Notes under the pieces: generated by a model
Databases searched by the model: none
Told to the model about the DNA's origin: nothing
The model's input: the letters and a program-made list of their open reading frames with translations, nothing else
Shown here: positions 17,952-26,428 of the stretch, piece by piece
Numbering within the stretch: position 1 is the stretch's first letter
Layout of the letters: each line of letters begins with the position of its first letter
Translations under genes and position numbers: made by a program
Source: Marinomonas agarivorans
GTDB taxonomy: Bacteria > Pseudomonadota > Gammaproteobacteria > Pseudomonadales > Marinomonadaceae
Length of the DNA stretch: 54,949 nt
Direction: 5' to 3'
NCBI GenBank assembly: GCA_002173415.2
Contig: NHNK02000020.1
Location: 1-54,949, forward strand

Positions 17952-18542
17952 ATGGATGACACAGAAATGCTCTACACTCGGCTCGATTATTATTTATCCG
18001 CTTACGGAACTGAGCGATCTTTGATGAGCGCAGCAGAAGTCGATGGCTATTTTACATCGATTGCCTGTAATAAAGGCAGTTTGGAGCTTCCTGCTTGGAT
18101 TGCCGCCATTTGGGGAAGCAATGAAGATCAGCCTCATTGGCGAACACAGGCAGAAGAAGAAGAGTTTCTCAACCTTACTTTATTAATGTATCTAAATACC
18201 ATGAACAACCTTGGCCAAGGCATCGTAAGTTTAGTTTATATTGAAACCGAGTTTGACGATGAGGCTGAATTGCTTGCCGATGAATGGTGTGCTGGGTTTA
18301 TGCGAGGGGCATGCTTAACCGGCTTAACTCGTTCTGGCAATCAAGCGTTTCTTGATGAAGTACTTGCTCCAGTGCGATTATTTGGTACGGAAGAAGGCTG
18401 GCAAAAGCAAAAAAGTATGAGTTCAGAAGAAATTGTATTTTGGCAAGAGCTTATAGAGCCTTCTATCTTACGGTTAGCGGTAGCAAACCATCCTGATATC
18501 CAACTCAATCAACCAACACCTACTGCTCACATTATTCATTAA
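17952..18542 (+). CDS. UPF0149 (YecA/YgfB) family protein
   Basis: Protein of 196 aa with the UPF0149 pattern: SAAEVDGYFTSIACNKG near the start, LPAWIAAIWG, then WCAGFMRGACLTG in the middle. No C-terminal SEC-C zinc motif is present. Start ATG 17952 has AGAAGGTAG at good spacing; in-frame starts at 17919-17931 are weaker. The 410 bp upstream (17543-17951) carry divergent promoters; I see no gene there, only a short imperfect inverted repeat near 17850-17880. Function of the family is unclear. Confidence 0.85.
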   Translation: MDDTEMLYTRLDYYLSAYGTERSLMSAAEVDGYFTSIACNKGSLELPAWIAAIWGSNEDQPHWRTQAEEEEFLNLTLLMYLNTMNNLGQGIVSLVYIETEFDDEAELLADEWCAGFMRGACLTGLTRSGNQAFLDEVLAPVRLFGTEEGWQKQKSMSSEEIVFWQELIEPSILRLAVANHPDIQLNQPTPTAHIIH

Positions 18543-18561
18543 ACACTAAAAACAACGGCAG

Positions 18562-18594
18562 AAGTGAAAACACTCCTATCGTTCGTTTTCTACT
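18562..18594. terminator. Bulged hairpin between convergent genes
   Basis: AGTGAAAAC pairs with GTTTTCTACT (one bulge) in the 50 bp between the UPF0149 gene and the response regulator, which converge here. Probable weak shared terminator. Confidence 0.45.
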
Positions 18595-19236
18595 CTAAAT
18601 TAAATTGTGGTCGATTGCGTACTTAGTCAGACCAGCAGCTGAGTGAATGCCCAGTTTACTTTTTAGATTCTGACGGTGGCTTTCAACTGTACGTACACTG
18701 ATATTAAGGTTTTCAGCAATCTTTTTGTTGGCTAAGCCAGATGCGAGATAAGAGAGAACATCTAGTTCACGCTTTGTGAGTTGGTCGTGCTGGGATGCCG
18801 ATGAAGTAGGTGTTGATACATTTTTATGAACTAATGCATCAACAGCTCCGGCGCTGAAATAACTCCCACCTTTGAAAATAGTTTCGATTGCTAAAACCAG
18901 CTCTGCAGCAGGTACATCTTTTAATACATAGCCACTTGCGCCATTTTGAATCAATAAGGCTATGTACTCTTTTTCTTGATGCATGCTCAGCATCAATACT
19001 TTTTTTTCTGGTTGTTCATCATTAAAGCGTTTAACCGCTTCTAATCCATTGAGAACAGGCATGGAAATATCCATTAATACAACATCAGGGTTGAGTTTGA
19101 TGGCTTGTTCTAAGGCTTGTTCGCCATTATTGGCTGTACCGACAACCTCAATGTTGTCTTCCATTGCTAAACGAGCTTGTAAACCATCTAATACTAAAAC
19201 ATGATCGTCTACCAATAACACACGTATGATATCCAT
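18595..19236 (-). CDS. NarL/FixJ-type response regulator of the TRAP transporter locus
   Basis: Protein of 213 aa. Receiver domain (1-120) with Asp10/Asp11, phospho-acceptor Asp56 (VVLMDISMP) and conserved Lys in YVLKDVPAAE. C-terminal LuxR-type HTH at about 148-210 (LTKRELDVLSYLASG, KIAENLNISVRTVESHR). It starts 10 bp after the kinase stop, so the two are co-translated. Position downstream of dctPQM suggests it controls the TRAP operon; a candidate operator is seen upstream of dctP. It is likely the transcriptional output of a substrate-sensing pair. Confidence 0.92.
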   Translation of the reverse strand: MDIIRVLLVDDHVLVLDGLQARLAMEDNIEVVGTANNGEQALEQAIKLNPDVVLMDISMPVLNGLEAVKRFNDEQPEKKVLMLSMHQEKEYIALLIQNGASGYVLKDVPAAELVLAIETIFKGGSYFSAGAVDALVHKNVSTPTSSASQHDQLTKRELDVLSYLASGLANKKIAENLNISVRTVESHRQNLKSKLGIHSAAGLTKYAIDHNLI

Positions 19237-19246
19237 GATATCTCCC

Positions 19247-20617
19247 TTATATGTTTGATGAACCTGCGATATCTTCCAGTGATGCTTTGATTTCTGTCCC
19301 TTTTCCTAGTGCTGAACGACAAGAGAACTCGCCACTAATAAGTTCAACTCGTTCTCGCATATTCCTTAGCCCAATGCCAGAAAGTAACTTTCTATCTTTC
19401 ATATTGAAACCTGAACCATTATCAAGACACTTAAACTCCAGACGCTTATGTTTTTGCTCTATAACTAGAATAAGCTTACTGGCTTGGGCGTGTTTTTCAA
19501 CATTGGATAGACACTCTTGAATAAGCCGATAGAGGATAATTTCAGTATCATCGGAAATACTGGTTTCATCGAAAGTAAAGTGTGTTTCAACCTGCATTTT
19601 TGTGCGAGCAATAAACTCATCTAACAAGGTTTTTAAGGCCGCTTTTAGCCCAAGGTCATCTAGTAAGGCAGGTCTTAGGTCATGACTAATTTGACGAATT
19701 TCTTGAATGCTCTGGACAATACCATGATCCGCTAAATCCAAATGTTCTTGAATATCGCTAGTGATACTGCCTTTGTTCAGGGCTTTAATTGCCAGCTCTA
19801 TTCGAAACTTACATGAAACAAGCAGTTGATTAATCCCATCATGCAGCTCGCGAGAAAATTTTCGGCGCTCGCTTACTTGAAGCCGAATAAAACGCTGAAT
19901 CAAATCTTTTAATCTTTGATCTGCCAGTCGATGCTCATGCAAATTAATTCCTAAGCCTAATAGAATCACCAAAATAATCGTAATAGTGACAATAAGTAAT
20001 ATAACGATAAAACTGTTCTGAATATTTTGGTTGATAATGGCTTCGGCTTTTTCTAATTCATTGTAAATATCGTCTAAATACAAACCAGTGCCAAACATCC
20101 ACTGCCAACGTTCTATCATGGCGGCATAACTTATCTTTTCTTCTTGTTGACCTGTACTTGGCTTCTCCCAAAGGTATCTATGGTATCCACCGCCATTTTG
20201 TGCTGCTTGTATTAATAGTTTAATAAGGGGGTTACCAAGGGTGTCTTCGAACTCCCATAGATTCTGACCAATAAAATCAGGTTGAGTAGGGTGAACAAGA
20301 TTAACGCCATATTCATCGTAGACAAAAAAGTAGCCATCCTCGCCATAAGTCAGTTCAGAGAGCAGTTTTTTTACTTGTGCCTTAGCAGTAGAATCACTGA
20401 TCGCACTGTTGGCTAGTATGCTTTGAATGGCAGAAAAGGCGAGATCGGATTGATCTTTCAAGGCTTCTTTTTTTACCTTGATAAGATTGTATTCGTATAT
20501 TTTTAACTCTTGCTCCGCCAAATTATTAGCAAATATAAAACCCAAATACGAAATGATAGCCGTTACGCAAATAAGTGGCGCAATGGTCAGTAATAGAATT
20601 TTACTCTTCAGTTTCAT
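19247..20617 (-). CDS. Sensor histidine kinase with single Cache (sCache_2) domain
   Basis: Protein of 456 aa. TM1 about 8-28, periplasmic sCache_2 domain about 35-195 (GEDGYFFVYDEYGVNLVHP and the WQWMFGTGLYLDDI end are signatures), TM2 about 203-223, then a HisKA_3 dimerisation domain with His259 (SRELHDGINQLL) and an HATPase_c domain with N-box (QECLSNVEKHAQA) and G-boxes (DNGSGF, GIGLRNMRER). Cache domains of this class bind small organic acids. It lies 95 bp after dctM, across a terminator, and is followed at 10 bp by its regulator. Confidence 0.92.
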   Translation of the reverse strand: MKLKSKILLLTIAPLICVTAIISYLGFIFANNLAEQELKIYEYNLIKVKKEALKDQSDLAFSAIQSILANSAISDSTAKAQVKKLLSELTYGEDGYFFVYDEYGVNLVHPTQPDFIGQNLWEFEDTLGNPLIKLLIQAAQNGGGYHRYLWEKPSTGQQEEKISYAAMIERWQWMFGTGLYLDDIYNELEKAEAIINQNIQNSFIVILLIVTITIILVILLGLGINLHEHRLADQRLKDLIQRFIRLQVSERRKFSRELHDGINQLLVSCKFRIELAIKALNKGSITSDIQEHLDLADHGIVQSIQEIRQISHDLRPALLDDLGLKAALKTLLDEFIARTKMQVETHFTFDETSISDDTEIILYRLIQECLSNVEKHAQASKLILVIEQKHKRLEFKCLDNGSGFNMKDRKLLSGIGLRNMRERVELISGEFSCRSALGKGTEIKASLEDIAGSSNI

Positions 20618-20655
20618 AAGGCAAGCTTTATTATTTTTTTTATCAAGTTGTTTTA

Positions 20656-20690
20656 TAAAAACACAACCATTGGCTATGTGCCAATGGTTG
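20656..20690 (-). terminator. Intrinsic terminator between dctM and the kinase gene
   Basis: Read on the minus strand, CAACCATTGG pairs perfectly with CCAATGGTTG (20664-20690) around a 7-nt loop, followed by TGTTTTTAT. It separates the transporter operon from the regulatory genes. Confidence 0.85.
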
Positions 20691-20712
20691 ATAGGTTTAG
20701 CTCAACAGGCTT

Positions 20713-22002
20713 TTACCCCATGCCATAAAAGTCTGGGAACAATACTATGCTAACCAACACCATAATTTGTAATCCAATAAACGGCAGTACACCTTTATAA
20801 ATATCCGTTGTTTGAATAGTGTTGGGCGCAACACCTTTTAGATAAAACAAACTGAAGCCAAAGGGAGGTGTTAAGAACGAGGTTTGCAAATTCATCGCAA
20901 TAAGGATGGCAAACCACACCATATTAATGCCAAGTGCTTCAGCAACAGGCGCTAAAATTGGTACAATGATGAAAGCAATTTCGACAAAATCAATGAAGAA
21001 GCCAAGAATCAGAATGGCAACCATCGACAAAATAATGAAGCCCCATTTCTCACCTGGTAGAGACAACAAAGCTTCTTCAACAATATAATCGCCACCTGTA
21101 TAGCTAAACGCCATAGAAAACGCCGTTGCGCCAACAAGAATAGCAAATACCATGGCCGTAATTTTGACTGTTTCAAGGCTACTTTCGAAAACCATTTTGA
21201 AACTGAACTTCTTATAAATAAGTGCCAAAATCAACGCACCAACACCACCTAATGCAGAAGATTCTGTTGGTGTGGCAATACCAGAGAAAATAGAACCTAA
21301 CACCACAAGTACCAAAGTGAGTGGTGGCAAGATAGCCTTTAATGCTTGAATTATTTGCTCTTTACGTGTGCCATCTTCTTCATTGTAAGGAATCGCAGGC
21401 GCATACTCAGGTTTACGCCAAGTGAGAATAAGAATGTAAACAATATAGCAGGCAATCAGTACTAAACCAGGATAGATAGCAGCTTGGAAAAGGTCTCCAA
21501 CAGGAATGCCGAGCACATCACCTAAAATAATTAAGATGATAGAAGGAGGGATAATCTGCCCTAACGTACCTGACGCACAAATAGTACCGCACGCCAAAGA
21601 CTTATTGTATTTGTACTTCAGCATAACAGGTAACGAAATTAACCCCATGGCAACAACACTTGCCCCAACAACACCCGTAGAAGCAGCTAATAATGCTCCA
21701 ACCAGTATGGTAGAAATCGCTAACCCGCCCCGAACTCCACCAAAGAGCTTGCCCATTGCTTCAAGCAATTGCTCTGCCAATCTGGTTTTTTGTAGAACAA
21801 TTCCCATAAAAACAAAAAGAGGGACAGCCATCATGACGGTATTTTCCATATAACTTTGTATACGAAACGGCATAAAAGCAAACATATCAAATCCTTCGGC
21901 AAACACACCGAAAAGCAAAGCAATACCGCCAAAGGTAAAGGCTACTGGAAAACCAAATAGCAACATAACCAAGGCAACAAAAAACATAATAATTCCGATC
22001 AT
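20713..22002 (-). CDS. dctM: TRAP transporter large permease (DctM)
   Basis: Protein of 429 aa with about 12 hydrophobic segments, the ion-coupled transport subunit of a TRAP system. Family signatures include ASTGVVGASVVAMGLISLP, the GTICASGTLGQIIPPSI stretch and GFFIDFVEIAFIIVPI near the end. It is co-oriented with dctQ (30 bp upstream) and dctP. Sodium or proton coupling cannot be told from sequence alone. Confidence 0.93.
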   Translation of the reverse strand: MIGIIMFFVALVMLLFGFPVAFTFGGIALLFGVFAEGFDMFAFMPFRIQSYMENTVMMAVPLFVFMGIVLQKTRLAEQLLEAMGKLFGGVRGGLAISTILVGALLAASTGVVGASVVAMGLISLPVMLKYKYNKSLACGTICASGTLGQIIPPSIILIILGDVLGIPVGDLFQAAIYPGLVLIACYIVYILILTWRKPEYAPAIPYNEEDGTRKEQIIQALKAILPPLTLVLVVLGSIFSGIATPTESSALGGVGALILALIYKKFSFKMVFESSLETVKITAMVFAILVGATAFSMAFSYTGGDYIVEEALLSLPGEKWGFIILSMVAILILGFFIDFVEIAFIIVPILAPVAEALGINMVWFAILIAMNLQTSFLTPPFGFSLFYLKGVAPNTIQTTDIYKGVLPFIGLQIMVLVSIVLFPDFYGMG

Positions 22003-22032
22003 ATAAATACCTACTTCTTTATGTTGACTTGA

Positions 22033-22572
22033 TTAATGCTGAATTGGCTCATGGTCAAAACCTTCGGTGCTTTTGCCAGTGATGGCATTAATGCATCTTA
22101 ACAGCATGGCCAAACCACTAATGGCAATAGAAATAAAAGCAAAAGGAATCACCGCTTTAATAATCCAACGGTAGGGAAGGCCACCTGGGTCACCACTTGT
22201 TTCGCCTAGCAAGAAGGATTCATAAGCAAAGCCAACACCGTAGTAAGCGACCAAAACAGCAAATGGTATTAACAAAAGCAGACAACCAATTAAATCGACC
22301 CAAGCCTTTGTTTTTAGAGATAACTTTTCATAGATAATATCAACACGTACATGACCGCCGGTTTGCAAGCCATAAGGAATGCCAACAAGAAAAACAGCAG
22401 CATATAAATGCCATTCTAATTCTTGCATAGCAATGGAAACATCATTGAAAACATAACGCATTAGCACGTCATAGAATACGTTGAAAAGTAACAAGATAAA
22501 TAGCACAGCACACAGCTTGCCAAGTAGTATTGAGTAACGTCCTAGTGTCCGTTCTAAATTAACTAAAAACAT
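22033..22572 (-). CDS. dctQ: TRAP transporter small permease (DctQ)
   Basis: Protein of 179 aa with four hydrophobic helices, the small membrane subunit of the TRAP transporter. A DVLMRYVFND motif follows helix 1, and ELEWHLYAAVFLVGIPYGLQ leads into helix 2. It lies between dctP and dctM. The 142-bp gap to dctP carries a hairpin, consistent with higher expression of the binding protein than of the permeases. Confidence 0.92.
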   Translation of the reverse strand: MFLVNLERTLGRYSILLGKLCAVLFILLLFNVFYDVLMRYVFNDVSIAMQELEWHLYAAVFLVGIPYGLQTGGHVRVDIIYEKLSLKTKAWVDLIGCLLLLIPFAVLVAYYGVGFAYESFLLGETSGDPGGLPYRWIIKAVIPFAFISIAISGLAMLLRCINAITGKSTEGFDHEPIQH

Positions 22573-22603
22573 AAGGAAAGCCTGAATCTAAGTCGCATTT
22601 AAG

Positions 22604-22650
22604 AAAAAGCCAACAAACTCTTAATATCGATATTAGAGAGCTTATTGGCT
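22604..22650 (-). terminator. Attenuator-type hairpin between dctP and dctQ
   Basis: On the minus strand AGCCAA (22650-22645) pairs with TTGGCT (22613-22608) outside an inner CTCT-AATATCGATATT-AAGAG stem, and TTTTTC follows. A partial terminator here would make dctP more abundant than dctQM, a usual arrangement in binding-protein operons. Confidence 0.65.
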
Positions 22651-22714
22651 GTTCTAACTAGGAAAGTATAGACAGTTAACAACGAAACTGAATTTACTTG
22701 CCTAGAGATGGATA

Positions 22715-23800
22715 TTATTGAAGTTTCACATCCAAACTGTCTAAATAAGCACGATCAGAAATATTTGTCCAAACACGTACTTTTTCTAAATAGCTTGCTT
22801 GAGAATCAAGAATTTCTTTTGCTAATGGGTCTGCAACGGCTTTTTCATTTAAAAGCTGCTGATTTGCTTCACGCATAGCACCTAGAACTTCTTTAGGGAA
22901 GGTTCTTACTTCAACATTTGGGTACTCCGACTTCATCGTATCCCAGTTTTTCGCACTTTCATGGTAAGACTGAATATACATGTCGTAAGAAGCCAGCTTC
23001 ATAGACACACGCAATATTTCACGTAAGTCTTCAGGTAATTTCTTCCATACACGCTCATTAACTAAGAACTGTAGCTCTGTACTCGGCTCATGCCAGCCAG
23101 TGTAGTAATAAGGCGCAATTTTGTGGAATCCCATACGTAAATCCAGTGATGGACCAACCCACTCCAACGCATCAATGGTACGACGTTCAAGAGCAGTGTA
23201 TAACTCACCAGATGCAATATTGGTTGGCTTAGCGCCGAGCTTCGCCAATACTTCACCGGCAAAACCTGGGATACGCATTTTTAGACCTTTTAGGTCAGCA
23301 AGGGAGTTAATTTCTTTTTGGAACCATCCACCCATCTGATTGCCGGTATTACCACCAGGGAAGGATAATAAACCAAATGGTTGATAAACCTTTTCCATCA
23401 ACTCCATACCGCCACCATGATAGAACCAACCATATTGTTCTGGTGTTGTCATACCAAATGGCATAGTTGTGAAATACAAGGTATTGGGAACCTTACCTTT
23501 CCAATAGTAAGAAGCAGAGTGCCCCATATCGTATTGACCAGAACGAACTAGATCAAAAATACCTAATGCGGCTTTGTGCTTATTAGAAGAATCTATGGTG
23601 ATTTTTAGACGGCCATTTGACATAGCTTCAGCCATACGGGCCATGTTACGAGGCGCATCACCAAAAATAGGGAAATTGGCGGCCCAAGTTTCAGCCATTT
23701 TAAGGCGATACACCTTATCAGCGGCGATACTCGGTAAACTAAATGTACTAGCAATAATAGCGGTAGCCGCTACCAGCTTGGTATAGTTGAAAGTTTTCAT
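22715..23800 (-). CDS. dctP: TRAP transporter solute-binding protein (DctP/TakP-like)
   Basis: Periplasmic substrate-binding subunit, 361 aa, with a signal peptide (cleavage near Ala26, after SIAA). The QMGGWFQKEINSLADLKGLKMRI region with its conserved Arg, and LERRTIDALEWVGP, place it with the TakP/mannitol-chloroaromatic (COG4663) branch, whose characterised members bind 2-oxo acids or related monocarboxylates. The exact ligand here is inferred, not shown. AAAGGGC precedes the ATG. First gene of the dctPQM operon. Confidence 0.92.
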   Translation of the reverse strand: MKTFNYTKLVAATAIIASTFSLPSIAADKVYRLKMAETWAANFPIFGDAPRNMARMAEAMSNGRLKITIDSSNKHKAALGIFDLVRSGQYDMGHSASYYWKGKVPNTLYFTTMPFGMTTPEQYGWFYHGGGMELMEKVYQPFGLLSFPGGNTGNQMGGWFQKEINSLADLKGLKMRIPGFAGEVLAKLGAKPTNIASGELYTALERRTIDALEWVGPSLDLRMGFHKIAPYYYTGWHEPSTELQFLVNERVWKKLPEDLREILRVSMKLASYDMYIQSYHESAKNWDTMKSEYPNVEVRTFPKEVLGAMREANQQLLNEKAVADPLAKEILDSQASYLEKVRVWTNISDRAYLDSLDVKLQ

Positions 23801-23886
23801 TTTTACTGCCCTTTCTTAGTCTATCATTTATTTTTATTTAAAAAGCCTAGCCACTATGGCCCAGTTAAATAGGGAAAAACAGTCGA

Positions 23887-23936
23887 AAAAATACGGTTAC
23901 TTATGACGTTATTACGTATTTTTTATCCGTATTTTT
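23887..23936 (-). promoter_or_regulatory. Candidate operator upstream of dctP
   Basis: A perfect 10-bp inverted repeat (AAAAATACGG at 23887-23896, CCGTATTTTT at 23927-23936) encloses a TACGTA palindrome at 23913-23918. It lies 87-136 bp upstream of the dctP start. This is the kind of symmetric TACG-containing site that LuxR-type regulators use, so the regulator at 18595 is the obvious candidate. The rest of the 420-bp gap to the porin gene holds no gene that I can see. Confidence 0.45.
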
Positions 23937-24221
23937 ACCTAGTTCTTGTTCAAAAAATCGTAAATGCAACTTACAGCGTAGACCTTTTTGCTTGCAGCGG
24001 GAAAGACTTTTACGGTATGTTAGCGCAAAGTGATATTCATATTGTGGTTGTTTTATAAAAAAGAAATTTATAAAAGTTATATCAGGTATGAATTTTTTAA
24101 ACTAAGTTTTCTCTAAAGGGGAATGCAGTTCGAGACAATCAGAACTAGTTGAACGGCTAGAATGCAAGGTTGTATTAATGCATTTTCGGTCAAAAATAAG
24201 AATAAAAATGGAGTAAGATTT

Positions 24222-25559
24222 ATGTCTTATACAAAAAATACGTTTAATACCTCATTAACAGCTATCGCTCTATCGATTGCTTCTGCCTCTTATGTGCAAG
24301 CGGCAGGTTTCGCTGTTAATGATCAAAGTGCAACCGCGTCGGGGGCGGCATTGGCTGGTGCGGCTGCCATGAGTGATAACATTTCTGGCAGTTACTGGAA
24401 CCCTGCGTTATTAGGTAATGCCAAAGACAACTCCTTCTATGCTTCTGGCGCCTTAATCTTGCCTGAGATGGATGTGACTGTGAATTCTGCAGTTGAGCCT
24501 AATCTGCCAGCCCCATTGAATGCTGGTTCTGATATAAGTAGTTTGTCTAGTGGAGGGGATGTGGTTGACCCTAGCCTTATTCCTTCCCTGTATTTTGCTC
24601 ATCGCTTATCCGATAAAACAGTTGCTGGTGTGGCTTACAATACCCCTTTTGGCTTTTCGACAGAGTATGATAGTAACTGGGCAGGGCAAATACATGGTAC
24701 CAAAACCCGTTTAGTGGATTCTGTATTAAGCTTTTCTCTTGCTCACCAAATGAATGAGCGCCTTTCAGTAGGGGCGAGTGTGCAATACCATTCAGCAGAG
24801 GTCGAGCTAGACTCTTCTATTGTAAGAGCTAAATCTACGACATTTGACTTTGATGGTGAAATTACCGCTGATGCTACGGCTGTAGGATATAGTATTGGGG
24901 TATTATTCGAACCCCAAGCAGGTACTCGTTTAGGTGTTGGCTATCGTAGTGAAGTGGAGTTTGATTTTGAAGGTGAGGTTGAATATAGCGCTGCAGCTTT
25001 GGCATCGTTAGGCTCTTTTGGCATAGTTAACGCCGATGTTTCAGATAATATTACTTTACCCTCTATGTTAACCTTTAGTGCTGAGCATGAATACAGCCCT
25101 AAAATTAATCTCATGGCTACCGCCATTTATACCGGTTGGAGCTCTATGGATGAGCTACGAATTGATTTTGATAGTAATCAACCTGACTCAGTATTAACTT
25201 TTGATTTTGAGGATCAATGGTTTTACTCCGTCGGTGGCAGTTACCAATACTCTGAGCAATTAACCTTACGAGCTGGACTTGCTTACGATAACTCCCCTGT
25301 AAAAGATGAATATCGTTCTGTGCGTACGCCAGATGGGGATCGTCAATGGCTATCCTTTGGTGCCACCTACGACTATTCTGAGACTACCTCCATTTCTGCC
25401 TCTTATACCCATGTAATGGTAGAAGATGTTAACGTTAACCGTGATGGCTCGATTCGTAGTTTACAAGGCGAGGATGAAGATTCAGCAAGAGGCACAATTA
25501 ATGCGGATTATGAAAGCTCAGCCAATGTACTTTCTTTAGCATTAAATATGGAGTTTTAA
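24222..25559 (+). CDS. FadL/OmpP1 family outer membrane transporter
   Basis: Outer membrane beta-barrel, 445 aa from ATG 24222 (GGAG at good spacing; an in-frame start at 24162 lacks one). Signal peptide about 25 residues ending VQA, mature start AGFAVNDQSATASG, the FadL hatch pattern. NPA in SYWNPALLGN is a family hallmark. The C-terminus ends in an aromatic residue (LNMEF), as outer membrane barrels do. FadL proteins import long-chain fatty acids or other hydrophobic compounds; the substrate here is unknown. It stands opposite the TRAP operon across a shared promoter region. Confidence 0.92.
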   Translation: MSYTKNTFNTSLTAIALSIASASYVQAAGFAVNDQSATASGAALAGAAAMSDNISGSYWNPALLGNAKDNSFYASGALILPEMDVTVNSAVEPNLPAPLNAGSDISSLSSGGDVVDPSLIPSLYFAHRLSDKTVAGVAYNTPFGFSTEYDSNWAGQIHGTKTRLVDSVLSFSLAHQMNERLSVGASVQYHSAEVELDSSIVRAKSTTFDFDGEITADATAVGYSIGVLFEPQAGTRLGVGYRSEVEFDFEGEVEYSAAALASLGSFGIVNADVSDNITLPSMLTFSAEHEYSPKINLMATAIYTGWSSMDELRIDFDSNQPDSVLTFDFEDQWFYSVGGSYQYSEQLTLRAGLAYDNSPVKDEYRSVRTPDGDRQWLSFGATYDYSETTSISASYTHVMVEDVNVNRDGSIRSLQGEDEDSARGTINADYESSANVLSLALNMEF

Positions 25560-25570
25560 TTCTAATAGAT

Positions 25571-25634
25571 ATGGGTTCCTCTCCCTCTACTTAAATCACG
25601 TAACTGTATGATTTGTGTGAAAGGGGAGGCACCC
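25571..25634 (+). other. Nested imperfect hairpin downstream of the FadL gene
   Basis: An outer stem pairs the GGGTTCCTCTCC end with GGGGAGGCACCC (mismatches at two positions), and an inner stem pairs AAATCA with TGATTT. There is no T-run, so it is more likely a 3'-untranslated structure than a terminator; the true terminator follows at 25696. Confidence 0.4.
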
Positions 25635-25693
25635 ACATTTTAAAGAGGAATACTGAAAACCTGTTTAAAGATATAAAAAATAAGGAAATTAAA

Positions 25694-25861
25694 AAAACCA
25701 CTGGGGTTGTCGCAAGGTCGGCAACGCCAGTGGTTTTTTTGGTTTTGGTTAGTTATTTTTTTCCTCATCCAGCAGCAATTTACCGCTTTTGTGTTTTAGC
25801 TGTTCGATCACCTCATTGACCCAATAGGGGTTAATATCGTGCTCGGGTTTTAGGTAAAGGT
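25694..25861. repeat. Duplicated block, copy 1 (terminator plus truncated gene end)
   Basis: About 168 bp that recur at 25995-26164 with few differences, offset by about 300 bp. The copy contains the hairpin terminator and, on the minus strand, the last 38 codons of the small gene at 26052. Homology stops abruptly at 25861. The 130 bp between copies (25862-25994) hold no gene. Confidence 0.9.
25696..25740 (+). terminator. Strong terminator, copy 1 (bidirectional)
   Basis: AACCACTGG pairs with CCAGTGGTT, extended by GGTTGTCG/CGGCAACG with one mismatch and one wobble (17-bp stem), flanked by an A-run and a T-run. It terminates the FadL gene on the plus strand and would work on the minus strand too. 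Confidence 0.9.
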
Positions 25862-25862
25862 G
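25749..25862 (-). pseudogene. Truncated duplicate of the 3' end of the 26052 gene
   Basis: On the minus strand, 37 codons and a stop read LYLKPEHDINPYWVNEVIEQ and onward, ending in GKLLLDEEKNN. This matches the C-terminus of the 87-aa protein encoded at 26052-26315, with two or three changes. There is no start codon or upstream portion. It is a fragment carried in the duplicated block. Confidence 0.75.
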
Positions 25863-25994
25863 TCCCGTCCACACGTTAAAAAGAAATAAAACATCGCCAA
25901 ACGTGTTTCAAATTTTCGGGAATATGTAGCGAAAAATCGGTTACTGTGTGGAACACGGATAAACCAGAAAACGCTCTTTAATAATGCAAAATTT

Positions 25995-26164
25995 AAAACC
26001 ACTGGGGTTGTCGCAATGTCGGCAACGCCAGTGGTTTACTACTTGGTTTACTTACCGATTTCCTTCCTCATCCAGCAGCAATTTACCGCTTTTTTGTTTG
26101 AGCTGTTCGATGACCTCATTGACCCAATAGGGGTTAATATCGTGTTCGGGTTTTAGGTAAAGGT
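25995..26164. repeat. Duplicated block, copy 2
   Basis: Second copy of the block at 25694-25861. This copy is joined to a longer open frame on the minus strand (26052-26315), so it is probably the parental copy. Confidence 0.9.
25997..26036 (-). terminator. Strong terminator, copy 2
   Basis: Same 17-bp stem as at 25696 with a one-base loop change. On the minus strand it lies 16 bp after the stop of the 26052 gene and is followed by TTTTAAATTTT. Confidence 0.85.
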
Positions 26165-26315
26165 CGGCGATGGTTTGGTATTGGCGAATGGCTTTAATTA
26201 GGTTGATCACAGTCGGTATTGGTAATGTCGACAAAAAGTCTGGTTTTGGGCATGGCATTTTTAAAAATAACTTTAGTGGTAAAGACTTTACTGAAGAAAT
26301 ATCTATTTGCTTCAT
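26052..26315 (-). CDS. Small hypothetical protein, 87 aa
   Basis: Open frame of 87 codons ending at a dedicated terminator. The sequence is moderately charged, with a hydrophobic middle (LPIPTVINLIKAIRQYQTI) and a conserved-looking end (NPYWVNEVIEQLKQKSGKLL). The duplicate at 25749 keeps the same reading frame with mostly conservative changes, which supports this being coding. The ribosome binding site is weak. I do not recognise the family. It could itself be the remnant of a longer gene. It is divergent from lon. Confidence 0.5.
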   Translation of the reverse strand: MKQIDISSVKSLPLKLFLKMPCPKPDFLSTLPIPTVINLIKAIRQYQTIADLYLKPEHDINPYWVNEVIEQLKQKSGKLLLDEEGNR

Positions 26316-26428
26316 TATGATCGAACTTCAGAGTGACTCAGTGCATTGTAATTCTATTTTTTGTCATTACATAAGGTGTAATTTAGTGCTTAGCGCATAT
26401 CTGATCGATAGGATTGAGAAAGACGGTA

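Noticed and set aside
25613-25819. 68-codon plus-strand frame after the FadL gene
   Set aside because: It crosses the duplicated terminator and lies antisense to the truncated gene end.
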